Source: Amphibalanus amphitrite
Lineage: Eukaryota > Arthropoda > Thecostraca > Balanomorpha > Balanidae
Direction: 5' to 3'
Assembly: GCF_019059575.1 (NCBI RefSeq)
Contig: NW_024881984.1
Span: 372,001-436,000 of the forward strand
DNA length: 64,000 nt
Part shown: one piece after another, positions 24,778 to 36,563 of the stretch
How the letters are laid out: every line of letters starts with the position of its first letter
How positions within the stretch are numbered: the stretch's first letter is position 1
The notes under the pieces: generated by a model
Databases searched by the model: none
Told to the model about the DNA's origin: nothing
Seen by the model: the letters and a program-made list of their open reading frames with translations, nothing else
Translations under genes and position numbers: made by a program

Positions 24778-25935
24778 GCCGCGCCACGGTGACTGACGGC
24801 CAACGACAGAGCGTGTGTCACAACGGCGCGACGGTGGCGCCACTGGCGGCCGGCCGCGGAAGCTCCGCGCTTCAGAGACGTCCGCCGCCGCGGAGACTAT
24901 TTTTGCATTTGCTTACATTAGATAGTGTATAGTTGCGTTCGGCTGGCCGCGCCGCCGGTGTGGGCTGGTGCCGGCCGGTATTGTAGCTGTGGACCCGTCA
25001 CCAGGAGGACGGCCGCCGAGCGGGCCGGCCGCGCCGCCACGGACCGGACTGCGGCCGCGGCCGGCCCGCGGCGCTGGCGCACAGACGCGCGCGCCACCGA
25101 GTTCAGAGGAGACAACGTTAAGAAGACGTGTAGTGTACCATTCCTGTAACAGCGAACAAAATTTGTGAAGGCATTGTGTTGTTAATTTATTGGTGTGTGG
25201 GTGTCGGCGAAGGCGCGCGCGCGCGCGCGGCGCCGGCGGGAGGCCGCCGGTGGCCCGCGCGCCGCCCCGCCAGGGAACTACAAGGGAACAAATCACAACG
25301 GGGGCGTGGCGGCCGCGACGCACCCGCCAACAGTATTGTGACAGCTTTAAGGCCCGCCCGTCAAATTGGTTTGGGCTGTGACAATCCTCTAAAACCAGCA
25401 CAAACAACATCTTCACCCGCCCGCTCGGATAGTTGGCCGCCCGGCCGCTGGGCGGCGCGCGCGTCGCCCCGGCGGCCGGGCGTGAACATATCAACTCCCA
25501 AACCTGCTATTTTTGTACCATCTCGGTGCCTTTTGGCTAGCGAGCTCGGGAGCGGACGCGGCTCCCGCTCTCCAGTACCCTTGTTCTCTCTCTAAACCCT
25601 GTGCATAAATATACATAGCTGTCTCCTTTAGAGTTGGTAGTAGCTGTTTGTGTCTGGATTTTTTACTCGTAGAGGTCGCCGGCGGCCGGCGCGACGCCGT
25701 TTGTATTGGATTTGTATTGCTGGTCGTATGGTGTGTGTGTCGCTGTTGTCAGGACGCGCGGCGGTGTGTGTATGTGTGTGTGGTGGTGACGTCACCACCG
25801 GGGTGGGTGGGCGTGTGTGTGACGTCACACGGGGCAGCTGTTGAGTTGTTGGACGAGCCAGGGACGCCGCGCGAGAACGCGCGTCGCTGGCGCCCGAGAG
25901 CCATTTTTGTAATAAAAGCCGGTAGCGCCGAGGTT
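24778..25935 (+). other. PTBP 3' UTR (inferred extent)
   Basis: Very GC-rich, non-coding by my reading, with (GC)n and (GT)n runs. It ends near an AATAAA about 1.13 kb after the stop. The extent is inferred from that signal. Confidence 0.6.
25911..25916 (+). terminator. Candidate polyadenylation signal of PTBP
   Basis: Canonical AATAAA in gtaataaaagcc, followed by GT-rich sequence. It is the first clear hexamer after the PTBP stop. Confidence 0.6.
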
Positions 25936-27730
25936 GTTGGCCGGCCCGACTGGTGTCCGCCGCTGTCCGTCGTCTGAGCTGTCCGCTGTCCGCTGTCCGT
26001 TCGCTCCCTGTCCGCCTGGGCCGCCTCTCCGGCCGCTGCCACCCATGACCGCTGCGCGCGCCGCTCGTCGCTCGTTGCTCGACCGTCCGTCTGTCTGTCG
26101 TCTGCCTCACCTGTGCTCTGTACGCGCCGCTCGCATCTGACCCCTCTCGCGCGCGCGCGGTGTGTTATTCCAGTAATTAAACCTCCTCGACGTTGAAGAG
26201 ATGTGTGTTTGGATTGATGAAGGAAAGGGAAGGAATGGAGAGGAACTAAGTGGATGACGGAAGAATATGTTACTGTGAGAGACCCGAAACTCAGAAGTGG
26301 TACAAAACAAGGTGAAGTTTGGTATCATTCGCTTAAGTGAAGTAACATGAGTCGAGAGGCGCGACGGTTTGAATGAGGGCTCAGGCAGTTGATAAGCGGG
26401 GAAAAAGACCACGAGCCTGACTTCAGACTGATAGCGTTATAACGGAGAACTTATGTCGAGCATGAAAGACGGCAGTACCTCATTGGGTCGAACCACTCGG
26501 GTCACGGTAGCATTATTTCAGACTTCGAGAGCATAGCACATCCCCTTGGGCACTTGCGTGAACGCCAGAATTGCAGTGGACAACCCAACTCCGGCTCAAG
26601 TTGTTAACAAAATGGGCCACCACACATAATACTGCCAGACCCTTCAAGGAATTCAACACCGTCCACGCTGCATGCCTCCCAAACAAACATCTCTTCTCCG
26701 GTCCGCATGTATTGGTAATGTGACGCCATCCGTGACACTGGCTAAGTAAAAGCGTGGTATGAAGTTCGGTCGGGCGCCAGCCCCGACCACCGCCCAAATG
26801 ATGATAATGATATTGTGAGATGAGACAGCGGATAACGGCGTAAAACGCTCAGCCGGTCGCACATGCGCCGCTTAAATTAAGCTAAACAAATAACTTTCCG
26901 CATCTAACGATGAAAATGCTCCAAAACGTGCAACACACCAGGCCATCTTTGACCACACTTTCGATGAAAACAAGGTCAAAATAGTCGTCTTTCTCAGTCG
27001 GAATCTTTACAAGCCCTACATCCACGCAGTGGAATGGTCCGCAAAAGCGAGCATCCCGACACTGCAGCATGCATATCAGACATTTTGGCACACCTCGCAT
27101 TGCTAAACCTGGTCTTGAAACCCTACCATCCGGCAACATTCGACAGCACAACACAGAATGTAGTTCAGCGTGAACACTGAACAGTGTTCACAAGTTCAGT
27201 GTTCACAATGGCGACCTGGTGCGAAAGCACACGCTTCTCCAAAACTCTCCCCTCTTTCGATCATCACACTCGAGTTGAACTCGGATTGAACATTAGTTTC
27301 AGGCGATTGCTTCTAGAGACACAGATGCTTGCGCCGTTGAACATGTGCGATGCATTGTGCGATACATATAATGGCATGCTTGTCCAGCTCCAACGTCCAG
27401 CTTGGAATCGCCCAGAGGGCGCTGTCACCAACGATGAATACGACGGAATCGTATCGACTTAGCCGGCCTCAGCCAACTCCTCAGTCCTCACTTCCTTTGA
27501 CTGGTATTGACTGAATGGCTGGCGAACGCCATCAGTCCACCAGTTCATCCGGCATCACATCTCGAGAACGAGATCACGTCTCTTCACGTTCACCACTTCC
27601 ACCACGTGAAAGAGGCTTAGTAGTCCTCACAGGTACAACTTCATGGCAGTGGTGCAACCGCGCGCATGCGCAGAAAACCACCTCGCCCTCGAGGTGCGCG
27701 ATGGCAGCGGCGGCGGTGAATGACACGTCC
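25936..27730. other. Intergenic, between convergent PTBP and Su(var)3-9
   Basis: The 3' ends of the two genes face each other here. It holds a short palindrome at 27168-27208 (gtgaacactgaac/gttcagtgttcac). Open frames in 26440-27460 show no recognisable family. I saw no clear minus-strand polyadenylation hexamer close to the Su(var)3-9 stop. Confidence 0.55.
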
Positions 27731-27945
27731 TCAGAACAGGTACCGTCGGCAGGCCTTTGCGCCGCACTTGCAGGTGATGCGGGCGGACGGGTGGCCGCCG
27801 ATCTGGCGGCGGGGCGACTTGGTGGGGCTGACCAGCGCCTCGGAGGGCGCGTCAGGAGTGCCCTCCTGCCGCGGCGGAGTGCGCGAGCCGTCGGCGGGAG
27901 GAGGGGAGAGCGCCACGGAGACTGTCGGGGGCGGCTTGGCCGCGC
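27731..27945 (-). CDS. Su(var)3-9: Su(var)3-9 exon 11: Pro-rich insert and post-SET
   Basis: 71 codons including TGA. About 55 Pro/Ser/Thr-rich residues, then [15 protein letters not shown]. The three post-SET cysteines are intact; the fourth zinc ligand is the Cys of NHSC. Confidence 0.95.
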
Positions 27946-30900
27946 CTGTGATGGGGAACAACTGTCAACGATGGGAGACAGAACACGCAGAACGAGAGCA
28001 CAGAGCGGCAGACCATGACAATACTTATGCAAATTGAATGAAGGCAGCATATATGACAAATGATTAGCATAATAAGTGAGGAGGGCGATTTGCAAAAATA
28101 AAAAAAATGGCAACAGTTTATAATCAAAGACCAGACAGAAACCACTCTCCCTTAGATCAAGCAACAAAAAACTGGCTCGCTATAAAATTTACGCCTGGTA
28201 ATACGCCTCCTCGCAATATGCAGTCGGCGACCACACAACCAACCTCCCAAGGCGTATTCACAGTGAGAAACCTTGGAGAAAGCTCACATTCCAGCTCACC
28301 TGCGGTGGGCGTGAGCGGCTTTCCGGAGACGTTGCTGCCCAGCGGCGAGTTGTAGTCAAAGTAGAGCTGCTCTCCCTTCAGGATATCGCGGCAGGCGAAC
28401 AGCGCCAGGCGCGGCAGGTTCGGGTCCAGGCAGTCCGACCACATACCGTACACCACCAGATTCGGCTCACACTGCGGATCAGGGGTCAGATATCAGAGGT
28501 AGGTCACGTCCAGGGGTCAAAGATTGGAGGTTAGTCAGGTTTAGCTCACAGCTCACTGCACGACAGAGGTACTTAGAACTGGTAGGCACGTCACCAGACC
28601 AGAAGTCAGAGGGAGATCATCACAGAAGTCAGATGTATGACAATTTTGGTCACAGTGCAGATCAGAGGTCAAGGGTCAGACGTAGGTTACCGAAAGACAG
28701 AGGCATGGCATGTTTGGATCCAGACCGTTGCGCTTCAAGCCGAACACGATCATACTCTGTTCACACGCGCAGTAACTGAACAACACCAATTATTTCACCT
28801 GTGCCTACACTAGCAGGCTGTGGATGCTCAGACCTACCATCTATTACGTCCCAGACCCGGCCCGTTCTCCCCATTGACTCACCGAGTGGTTGATGAAGTG
28901 GGAGATGTTGCCGTACATGGCCGCGTCCACCGTGTACAGGTTGATGTGGTCGTTGAAGTCGAGGTCGAACAAGTAGGTGACGCCCACGGAGTCTGGGGAG
29001 GGTGACCAGGGGGTGTTACGACGGATGGAGCTGGTAAGTAGTCAGGCATTGAGTACCAAACAACGGCAAACAACGGCTTGAGTAAATTCGTTGGGAATAG
29101 AACAATGAATCCACAGCACTTGGTAAGTAGTCAGGCATTGAGTACCAAACAACGGCTAGAGTAAATACGTTGGGAATAGAACAATGACACAACGGCTTGA
29201 GTAAATACGTTGGGAATAGAATAATGAATCCACAGCACTTGGTAAGCAGTCAGGCATTGAGTACCAAACAACGGCTTGAGTAAATACGTTGGGAATAGAA
29301 CAATGAATCCACAGCACTATCAGCTGGCTCGATTCATCATTCAATCAGCAGCCAAGACCCAAAGATGCAAGGTGGTGGCTATACTGCACTAGTGCGCCAT
29401 CTACATCAGGCATTGCGGATGCCGACAAACCGCATACATGCCCATAAAAAACACCAGCTCCTCACACAAATACACCAACCCACTTTACCAAAGATCCACA
29501 CCCACAGCCTATAAAAACAACCACAGCCTATAAACGATAAAAACAACACCTAAGAATGACAGAGCAAACCTACACTTCATAATTGCTCTACCCAACGATT
29601 TTACACCCAGGGTACATAGTGTTTGCTTGGCTTTACAAGAGAGCCCACACTTCCTCTCTCCCTGGCCTCCTCCCGAAGACCACTTACCGTACTTCTCTCC
29701 TCGCCTCTCGGCTTCCTCGTTGGTTATAACCTCGCCGACATACTCGGCCACAAACGAGCCGCGCTTGATGGACTCCAGGGCCTTGACGCCCCAGCCGCAT
29801 CCGTTGGAGGTGCGGAAGATGGACAGCTTCACCTGGAGCGGAGCGGGGCAGCGGTTCGGGGTCAGTGGTGGTGGAAACAGCGGGGAGGTGGGAAGTGAAA
29901 GGATGATGTGTTACTGGGATACTGCCGACAGCACACACGTCCAGACATCAGTGCTAGGAAGGCTTATAATGAGATGATGATTTGGGGAGACGAGCCGCAC
30001 CAGCAAGCTTATAATGAGACGAGATAAACGTCGGCCATAGGCAAGAATGCAAGTAAAAAAAAAAAAAAAAATCGGCATGAATGTACACAAATAATTGACA
30101 TGAAAATAAATCTACGAACCGGCTGCGATATATCCGGCTGCTCTCTAAGCATACCTTCGCCCCTCTCCTTTATTCCTTCACTTCCCCCTCCTCTCCTTCC
30201 CCGTTCTCTCACCTTGCGTCCCCGCTGCACGACACGGTTGAAGCAGTCGCTCTCACACCGACACGCCTTATTACACTCATAGATGGGCTGGCCGACCTGC
30301 AGCCGCAGTTTGCCGGCCTTGGTGTAGGCGGGCGGCGCTCCGGCCTTCTCACTGCAGCAGCTGGTGCCCGGGTAGCAGACAGTGCAGTCGCAGCCAATCA
30401 CCGGGTCGGAGGGAATCACTACGCCCTCGCCCGGCTGTCGAAGGAGAAACGGAGGCGGAGTTAGAAACATTGCTGGCCTGCGGCATATTCACTATTCACC
30501 TGACTAACCATTTGACCTGTAGACGGGCCAGGAGAAATGAAAGCTCTACGAGCGAAACAAGACGTTGAGGATCAAATACATTTTGCTATGATTATAAAGG
30601 TTTCAGAGTGGGACATGAAAACAAATAAAATACAGCGGATGTTGTTAGTATGCAAGGCTTGAAAACACGACGACTTCAATCATGAGCAGCTCATTTTGTG
30701 CGCAAAGTTTGAGCCTCAACTAGCCGAGTGACCGGCGTCTCTTTCGCGCGCGATCCACCCACCACGTAGTCGTTCTTGTAGACGAAGTTGTCGGGCGGCA
30801 GCGCCAGGTCCACGGCGTTCTCCACGACGATTTTCGCAGAGTCCGAGCACACCGTGTTAATGTCATCCTCCCACTGTTTGAGTCGCACCAGCTGCCGCTC

Positions 30901-33900
30901 GCGCGTCTCGACCAGCTTGTGCTGCAGCAGCTGGTCCCTCAGGTGACGGACCTTCCTCAGCGCCTTCAGAGAGTCGGGCTTCAGACCGTTACGGCGAACG
31001 AACGACTCGATCTCCTGTGAACGGCGGAGACGGATCGGAGGTGAGCGGACGGTTAACTTGAGTGCTTTCCAACTTAGGAGTGAAGTGGCCATAAAGACAG
31101 TGGAAGGGTCACTCGCTACAAACTTAATGCAGCTGAAGGCAGAGGTAACAGCCCACGGCTCATCGACAAGGAACTCAGTTTAGAGCATCTGTCGATTTAA
31201 GTTCGTTACGAGCATTAGTGACACAATCTGGACAACATAAATAGCAGGCCACGAGTCCGAAGGGCACATGAAAAAACAGCGACACTCCAGGGCAATGACA
31301 AACGTCTTGCTCAAAACCACGATTGTCGACCAATCATTATGAATGAGTGTATATGAGCACGTCATCGCCATCCTTACCATGTGGACCGTCTTGATGGGTT
31401 TTAGTTTTTCCTTAAACTTCAGCTGGCCATTGACGAGATGCTGAGAGAACTCTTTTGCCACCTCGTTGGGAGTCATTTGCAAATATTCCTCTTCAAACAT
31501 TTGCACATAGCCCTCCCTGGCCATGGAGGGTTCCGTCTTCCGCCGCCTGTCGGGTAAGAAGTTCGAGGTCAGCGGTCGGGACAGGGGTGCAGGATCATGT
31601 TATCCTCAGAAAGACCAGGAGTCAGCCATCGGACTGATACCTAAGCATAGCTCATGTCAGATATCAGGTTATACGCCTGTGTGGATCCGATGGTATGCGA
31701 CGAAAAATAAGTTGGAAATGGTAGCCCCTGTAACCCTATCAGTTAGCGCATAGTGCCAAGCATATCAAAAAGGCGCACTTTTACGAGATCACGAAACCAC
31801 CATCGGTACTGTGTTGCGAGCCACCGGTCTGTCCAAGAGAGTGCCTAACTCACTTGTTTTGGTGCGCGAGTTCCCGCTCCTTGAAGAAGTCGATCATCAT
31901 CTCCAGGCAGCTAAGGTTCTCCTGCGGCTCCCACGTGTTGTGCGTGTTGTTCCAGCCCTTCCACTTGATCAGGAACATGTCCACACCCTAACAACATAGA
32001 AAGGTGTGTCAAGTGCAGTCATGGATCATCTCATGTATGTATGTACGCATTGACATCAAAAGCCTTCCACGTATGGCGTGGCGATTACGGATTAGCCATC
32101 ATAGCAAACCAATAACGCATTGTATCAGGATACCCCTCCCTTTCCGGCTGCCTGAGGATGCCTCCGATCCGCCCCCGCTCACTTTCCCCGGCCGTCCCTC
32201 ACTCGACTCATATAACAAGCAACTGGCTTCGCATGTGTGTAGAGTGAAACGACGGCACGGGGATTACCACAGAGCAAGCACCCGAACACTGTCCTACGCA
32301 TTGCTAGACCAACTAGAAGAAGCAACCCATATCACACAAATACTTCGACAAGCGGCTCCCCTGTCTCACATTTTCCCTGGTATAATCCAGAATCTTCTCC
32401 ACCAGAAACTCATCCTCCTCCAGGCCCGTAGTCGAATCCGAGTCGTTCCCATCGTCCGCCTTTTTGGCAGCACCGGTGGCGGCTCCGGCCGGGGTTGCGG
32501 TTCCGGCGCGGGAGGAGCGGCGACTCGGTCCGCCCGTATCACCGCCGGCTCCCTCGGCGGGCGCCGGGTCCCCGTCGACGGCCGATTGGAAGCTGTCGTT
32601 CGGAGTGGTGAAGTCCGGTGATGCGGGATGATCAGGCTCTGGGGATGGTGGAAAATCAGAAACTGCTAATGGTGTTGTAAATGATCAGATATTATAATTA
32701 TAATCTGGACAAGTATTGCATTGAGAGTGCCTAACTGCATGAAATTCCACGATAAAAATAAAAAAGTTACATGAATGGCAAACCGGTTTCGTCAATTCAC
32801 TATATTAGCGCCGGATACAACGGCGCTCACGAAGTCAACGGACGAAACCGGTACACCATTCATGAAACTGTTTTTGATCTGCATCATGGCATTTCATACA
32901 GGAACTCTCAATATAATAATCTGAGATGTCACAGGTGGTGGCTGGTGGTGATCAGAGAGCTCAGAGGGTATAGCAAGGCTGGGGAAGGACTGAGTCTTTG
33001 TGAGTGTTTTGGAAGACAGATACCCTCATGTTGGACAACCCTGGGTAGCATAGTGAAGAATCAGGTAGATATGTCAATAGATTAGACAAGATAAGCCTAA
33101 TTAGGTTACAAAAGATCCATACATTTGAGAACAAGTCGATTAAAATTGCATGTAGGTATCACTTCTTATGACTGTTGAGAGCTGTAAGTTGTTCATGCAA
33201 TTCTCACTAGATCATCATTCATGCAACTATTTGTGCAAACCTGTACCACTTGACAAAATAGGTCACTGTAGATCACAAAAAAGTAAGAAGCGAGAAGCAA
33301 TGTTGGTCTGTGAAATAGACCTTAACCAAACAATGCTATCAAGTTGAAACAGGTGGTGTCATAAATCCATCCTAAGGTCTAGGTATATGTGTAGGCGGTG
33401 TAAAACACAGCTCAATATTTATTCATTATATTAGAAGTGTTAAACGTTTATTGTGGCGCGTGGTTCGCCATGAGAATTTAGAATTGTGGATTGTGTTAAT
33501 TTTTGGGTTGCAACGAGAGATTCGAACGAGCAGCTGCGTAGCGAGCATGATTTTATTTTGTCCTTATTGATTTTCGACCGTTTTTATAATATAATTTTAA
33601 TTTGTCAGATTAACTTTATCGATTACTAAATACGAATGATGAAACTAAATCGGCCATGTCTACATATGAAGTTTGTCCTATGGTCCATTGAGAGCCTAGA
33701 ACATGGTAGAGTACTAGAGTGTTCAGTATTGGACTTCCAGCAATGAGAGCAGCCTCAGCCCATCAAAGTAAATGAGTGAGATAGATCATATCCAGCTTCG
33801 ATTGGAGTGCTTAATTTCAGCAACCATATTCTCCTGATTTCCTGGAGTGGACTGATCAGACATTAGGCTTTCAGCCTGAACAAGCTCTTGGGGCTCCCAG

Positions 33901-35293
33901 CTCTGGGCTCTGGATCTGTCAATCTGTTCCTTCAAGTCTTCTAATCTATACCTATTATGATTTATAACATGTCTGTACCTACTTTAATTTAATTTTGATG
34001 TAATTTGTGGTAAAGACTGACCATTTTTAGACTCCACATGAGTCTCTTCAACAATGGAGTCAACTGCTGAAGGTTGTGGTTCATCTTCATCTCTTTTCCT
34101 CTTTCCAGATACCTCTTGCTTGTTCTGTGTATCCATGCCATTCACAGGACCTGAAAACATTGGACTTATGTTAATTTCACATGCTTTGAGTTATCCTAAC
34201 AAGTTCACAGTTAAAATAACTATTTATTTATAGTCTGGCAAACCTAAGAAAGAACAGGTTCAAAGCACAGCCACCATTGATGAAGGTTTTGATGTTGTAT
34301 GAAATATATTGAAGAATATTTCTCTCACAACTCTTAGCATGAATTTTCTTCAAACCATACATGCTCAGTGATCAAAACATGTGGCAAAATGATACAGAAG
34401 CTTTAGCTCCATTCTTTCTTAGGTTTGCCAGACTACCTATAGTGTAAAGTTAATGTTCAATTTTGCTTGCAATATGTATTGCAATGATACCAATGACACC
34501 TGTCACCTATTACCTAGCATGAGTTGGCAGGGACCTGAGACCTAGTTACAACTAGCAGTTATCTGAGTAAGACCAAATCAAGCCCAGTGGCAGATCCAAG
34601 CATGCATCTAGTGGATGAGCAATCTCATGACCAATGGTTTACACTGACCACTGACCAGTAATTATAAGTTGAAAATGGGGGGTATTTTTATGTACCTAGT
34701 CACTGAAAAGCAGCTTGAAATTTTTACAAAAATTGGGCACTTTAACCAGACATGTGCATGGATTTGAGAAAGTAGACCTGGAATCTGTTCCCAGTTCCCA
34801 CTGTTGTTATTGGGGCTTTAGGGTGCACTGACTATGAAGATCATTTCTCGCCTGAATCTGTCCCCAATGATGTTGAACTTGGATCCAATAGAATCATAGA
34901 TCCAGCTCTCTGATTTGGTGAATTCCATTGGGATGGGATAATGCCTCATTCCAATTCCTTTCCTGAGGTCCCACCATCTGCCCTCCCAAGGAATTGGCGC
35001 GTCTCTGCATGCAACAGGTTCTCACTCTGACTCCTTCCTTTACGCCGAGGTTGTGGAAACTTAACAGGTGAGTTTGACAGGTGAGAATGAGATAGATATG
35101 CAATGTTGCAATATGGGATGATTCAGTTACAGGAATATTATGCAATTGCACATCATAATTCATGGTTTTATGGCACTTAGGTACTGACATAAAATTACGT
35201 GGAAATGGCCTGGGATCCACTTGCATATTATAACTCACCCTGACCTGTAGTATCCCCGACGGCTTTCAAGGAATCGGTCTCGGTAGTCTCCAT
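27731..35293 (-). CDS. Su(var)3-9: Su(var)3-9 / SUV39-type histone H3K9 methyltransferase, complete
   Basis: Nuclear enzyme that methylates histone H3 lysine 9 to build heterochromatin. Eleven exons from 5': 35293-35239, 34150-34022, 32638-32370, 31987-31854, 31546-31378, 31014-30763, 30434-30213, 29832-29688, 28992-28883, 28471-28300, 27945-27731. They total 1872 nt, or 623 residues, and all phases agree. Domains: a charged N-terminus; chromodomain about 139-195 ([31 protein letters not shown]); a helical linker 253-336; pre-SET with nine cysteines (337-410; [19 protein letters not shown]); SET (411-550) with [25 protein letters not shown] and FDYN; post-[16 protein letters not shown] at the C-terminus. 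The catalytic His and NHSC are intact. The first ATG follows a sequence fitting a 5' UTR. The post-SET linker is long and Pro/Ser-rich. SUV39H is the closest family; the ankyrin-containing G9a/GLP and the MBD-containing SETDB1 do not fit. Confidence 0.95.
28300..28471 (-). CDS. Su(var)3-9: Su(var)3-9 exon 10: SET part 3
   Basis: 172 nt. It opens [20 protein letters not shown] and holds [11 protein letters not shown], closing the SET fold. Confidence 0.96.
28883..28992 (-). CDS. Su(var)3-9: Su(var)3-9 exon 9: SET part 2
   Basis: 110 nt. It encodes [26 protein letters not shown], the catalytic and substrate-channel region. Confidence 0.96.
29030..29320. repeat. Tandem repeat in a Su(var)3-9 intron, unit about 90-100 bp
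   Basis: About three full units containing gtcaggcattgagtaccaaa and cgttgggaatagaacaatga, plus a partial unit. Confidence 0.9.
29688..29832 (-). CDS. Su(var)3-9: Su(var)3-9 exon 8: SET part 1
   Basis: 145 nt with the cofactor-binding [10 protein letters not shown] and [19 protein letters not shown]. Confidence 0.96.
30213..30434 (-). CDS. Su(var)3-9: Su(var)3-9 exon 7: pre-SET zinc cluster
   Basis: 74 codons holding all nine zinc-binding cysteines ([23 protein letters not shown]) and NRVVQRGRK. Confidence 0.97.
30763..31014 (-). CDS. Su(var)3-9: Su(var)3-9 exon 6: helical linker before pre-SET
   Basis: 84 codons. It is rich in Leu/Arg/Gln heptads and ends in [18 protein letters not shown], which matches the ITVENEVDL...FVY motif before the SUV39 pre-SET. 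Confidence 0.93.
31378..31546 (-). CDS. Su(var)3-9: Su(var)3-9 exon 5: basic linker
   Basis: 169 nt. It begins [12 protein letters not shown] and continues as an amphipathic stretch. The donor follows ATG (gtaagg). The linker is not conserved enough to compare. Confidence 0.85.
31854..31987 (-). CDS. Su(var)3-9: Su(var)3-9 exon 4: chromodomain core
   Basis: 134 nt. It encodes [20 protein letters not shown], then [17 protein letters not shown]. The aromatic residues expected to read methyl-lysine are present. Confidence 0.95.
32370..32638 (-). CDS. Su(var)3-9: Su(var)3-9 exon 3: acidic linker and chromodomain start
   Basis: 269 nt. A Gly/Ala/Thr-rich linker, then an acidic stretch and [14 protein letters not shown], the first strand of the chromodomain. 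Confidence 0.9.
32720..32912. mobile_element. Foldback element, about 193 bp
   Basis: Long imperfect inverted halves: attgagagtgcctaactgca pairs with the right end (atacaggaactctcaat), and atgaatggcaaaccggtttc pairs with gaaaccggtacaccattcat. It lies in a Su(var)3-9 intron. Confidence 0.75.
32913..34021. other. Su(var)3-9 intron, AT-rich, no gene seen
   Basis: AT-rich sequence within the intron between exons 3 and 2. I find no exon or RNA gene. Confidence 0.5.
34022..34150 (-). CDS. Su(var)3-9: Su(var)3-9 exon 2, charged N-terminal region
   Basis: 129 nt, acceptor ttttcag, donor gtcagt. It holds [12 protein letters not shown], a possible nuclear localisation signal. Confidence 0.8.
34231..34435. 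mobile_element. MITE, 205 bp, 24-bp terminal inverted repeats
   Basis: Begins tagtctggcaaacctaagaa and ends with its reverse complement (ttcttaggtttgccagacta). The adjacent TA suggests a TA target site. It lies in the first Su(var)3-9 intron. Confidence 0.85.
34436..35238. other. Rest of the first Su(var)3-9 intron, no gene seen
   Basis: AT-rich, no recognisable exon or repeat. Confidence 0.5.
35239..35293 (-). CDS. Su(var)3-9: Su(var)3-9 exon 1 with start codon
   Basis: ATG plus 17 codons and one base ([18 protein letters not shown]), donor gtgagt. It shows no eIF2-gamma sequence, although this exon is shared with eIF2-gamma in insects. The start could be elsewhere, as the N-terminus is not conserved. 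Confidence 0.75.
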
Positions 35294-36563
35294 GATTTCT
35301 GTTAAGTGAGTACTTAAAATTAACCACAGCTTTGAACGCGCAGACAAAATACAAACTCGTAATTTGATATATATAAAATGTATTTTGCGCGTGAGTGTAT
35401 TTTGATTTCGCAATCACAGAATCGGCGCAAGGTAGCGTTTTCTGGCGGTCACAACGCGACCATTGATTTTTGTGCTGATATGAATTTGATGACGTTTATA
35501 TATGATATTTTCCATTTCAATTTGCTTTTCTTTATTTTAAGCAGCAACTGGGTCTTATTTAGCTTTTTTTAAAAGAAATTTGATGTCACAATAAATTTAA
35601 CTTTTGCTTACTTCAAATATTTCTTTAAACTAGTTAGCACCTGCGAAATAAAAGGCAAAGTTATCGGAAACGGCGCATTGTCGACAAACAACATTTCGCG
35701 CGATTTTTAATTTATATATGAATATTTATATGCTGAAAGTTTGTTGCAACCGTGAAATTTTGAGGGGGGTCCACGAAAAGCCTCCCCCAGGTCGATCTTT
35801 AATTTAAGTTCAATGTGAATTAGCTCTCATACGCCTACATATAAACTCAGGTCATGCGTTTCACTCAATATACCCTGGGTTATGCGCAGCTCTATATATA
35901 TACCGTGCTTTTTATCATTGAACGTTGCTTGTTGTCTGCCCATGAAAAAATCCAAGAAATCCAAAAGAGATATAGATGTGATGTAGGAATCCTAGTTCAA
36001 GTTGTAGTGGAATTCCATGGATCTGACATGTGGGATCTCATCTGATGTTTCACAGCTGGGGCGGAAACAGAATGCGTGTGATTCTTTGATTGATGTAGCC
36101 TTTCCTGTACTTTTCAGGGTAGTCATAAAGCAGGCATCACATCACACCTGTTTTTTGTTTGCAACCAAGGAGAGGTGCTATACCCAGAGATGCTCTCTGA
36201 TCAAACCAACCCAAACCTAACCAAACCTGACCTAACCTTACCTACAAGTACAATCTACAACCTAAAACCTACAACCTACAACCTAAAACCTACAACCTAA
36301 CTTGCAGCACCTTTCCTTGGTTGCAAAAACAAGGATGATGCCTGCTTTACTCATGCCCTTTTCAGTACCTATTGCAGCTGCAGGAGTCACATGTATTGAC
36401 AAACTCCAGCTCAAAAGATTATTGCCCATTATACCTGAATTACATTTATAAACTTAATCATCTCAAAAGGTTTTATTGAGTTAGTTCCATGTGACATAAT
36501 GCTTATTGACAATGTTTTCTTACTTGCAGAAATATACATTATATGACCTGAAAGAGTCTTGAA
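35294..36563. promoter_or_regulatory. Shared divergent upstream region of Su(var)3-9 and FANCI
   Basis: The two start codons point away from each other 1.27 kb apart, so both promoters should lie here. I see no CpG-rich core and no clear TATA box that I would assign. A foldback repeat sits at 36107-36369. A likely 3' splice site (cttacttgcag, ending 36530) suggests FANCI has a 5' UTR intron. Confidence 0.5.
36107..36369. mobile_element. Foldback element with CCTAAC-like core
   Basis: Left arm 36107-36178 and right arm 36306-36369 are inverted copies (gcaaccaaggagaggtgct / agcacctttccttggttgc; aaagcaggcatca / tgatgcctgcttt). Between them is an array of aacctaacc and acaacctaaa words (36210-36303). 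It lies 195 bp upstream of the FANCI start codon. Confidence 0.8.

Noticed and set aside
27184..27462. Small gene between PTBP and Su(var)3-9
   Set aside because: The open frame has no family resemblance, no GC third-position bias like the real exons, and lies beside a palindrome.
36210..36303. Internal telomere array
   Set aside because: The words are degenerate and mixed with acaacctaaa units, and they sit as the core of a foldback. It is not a run of the CCTAA unit.
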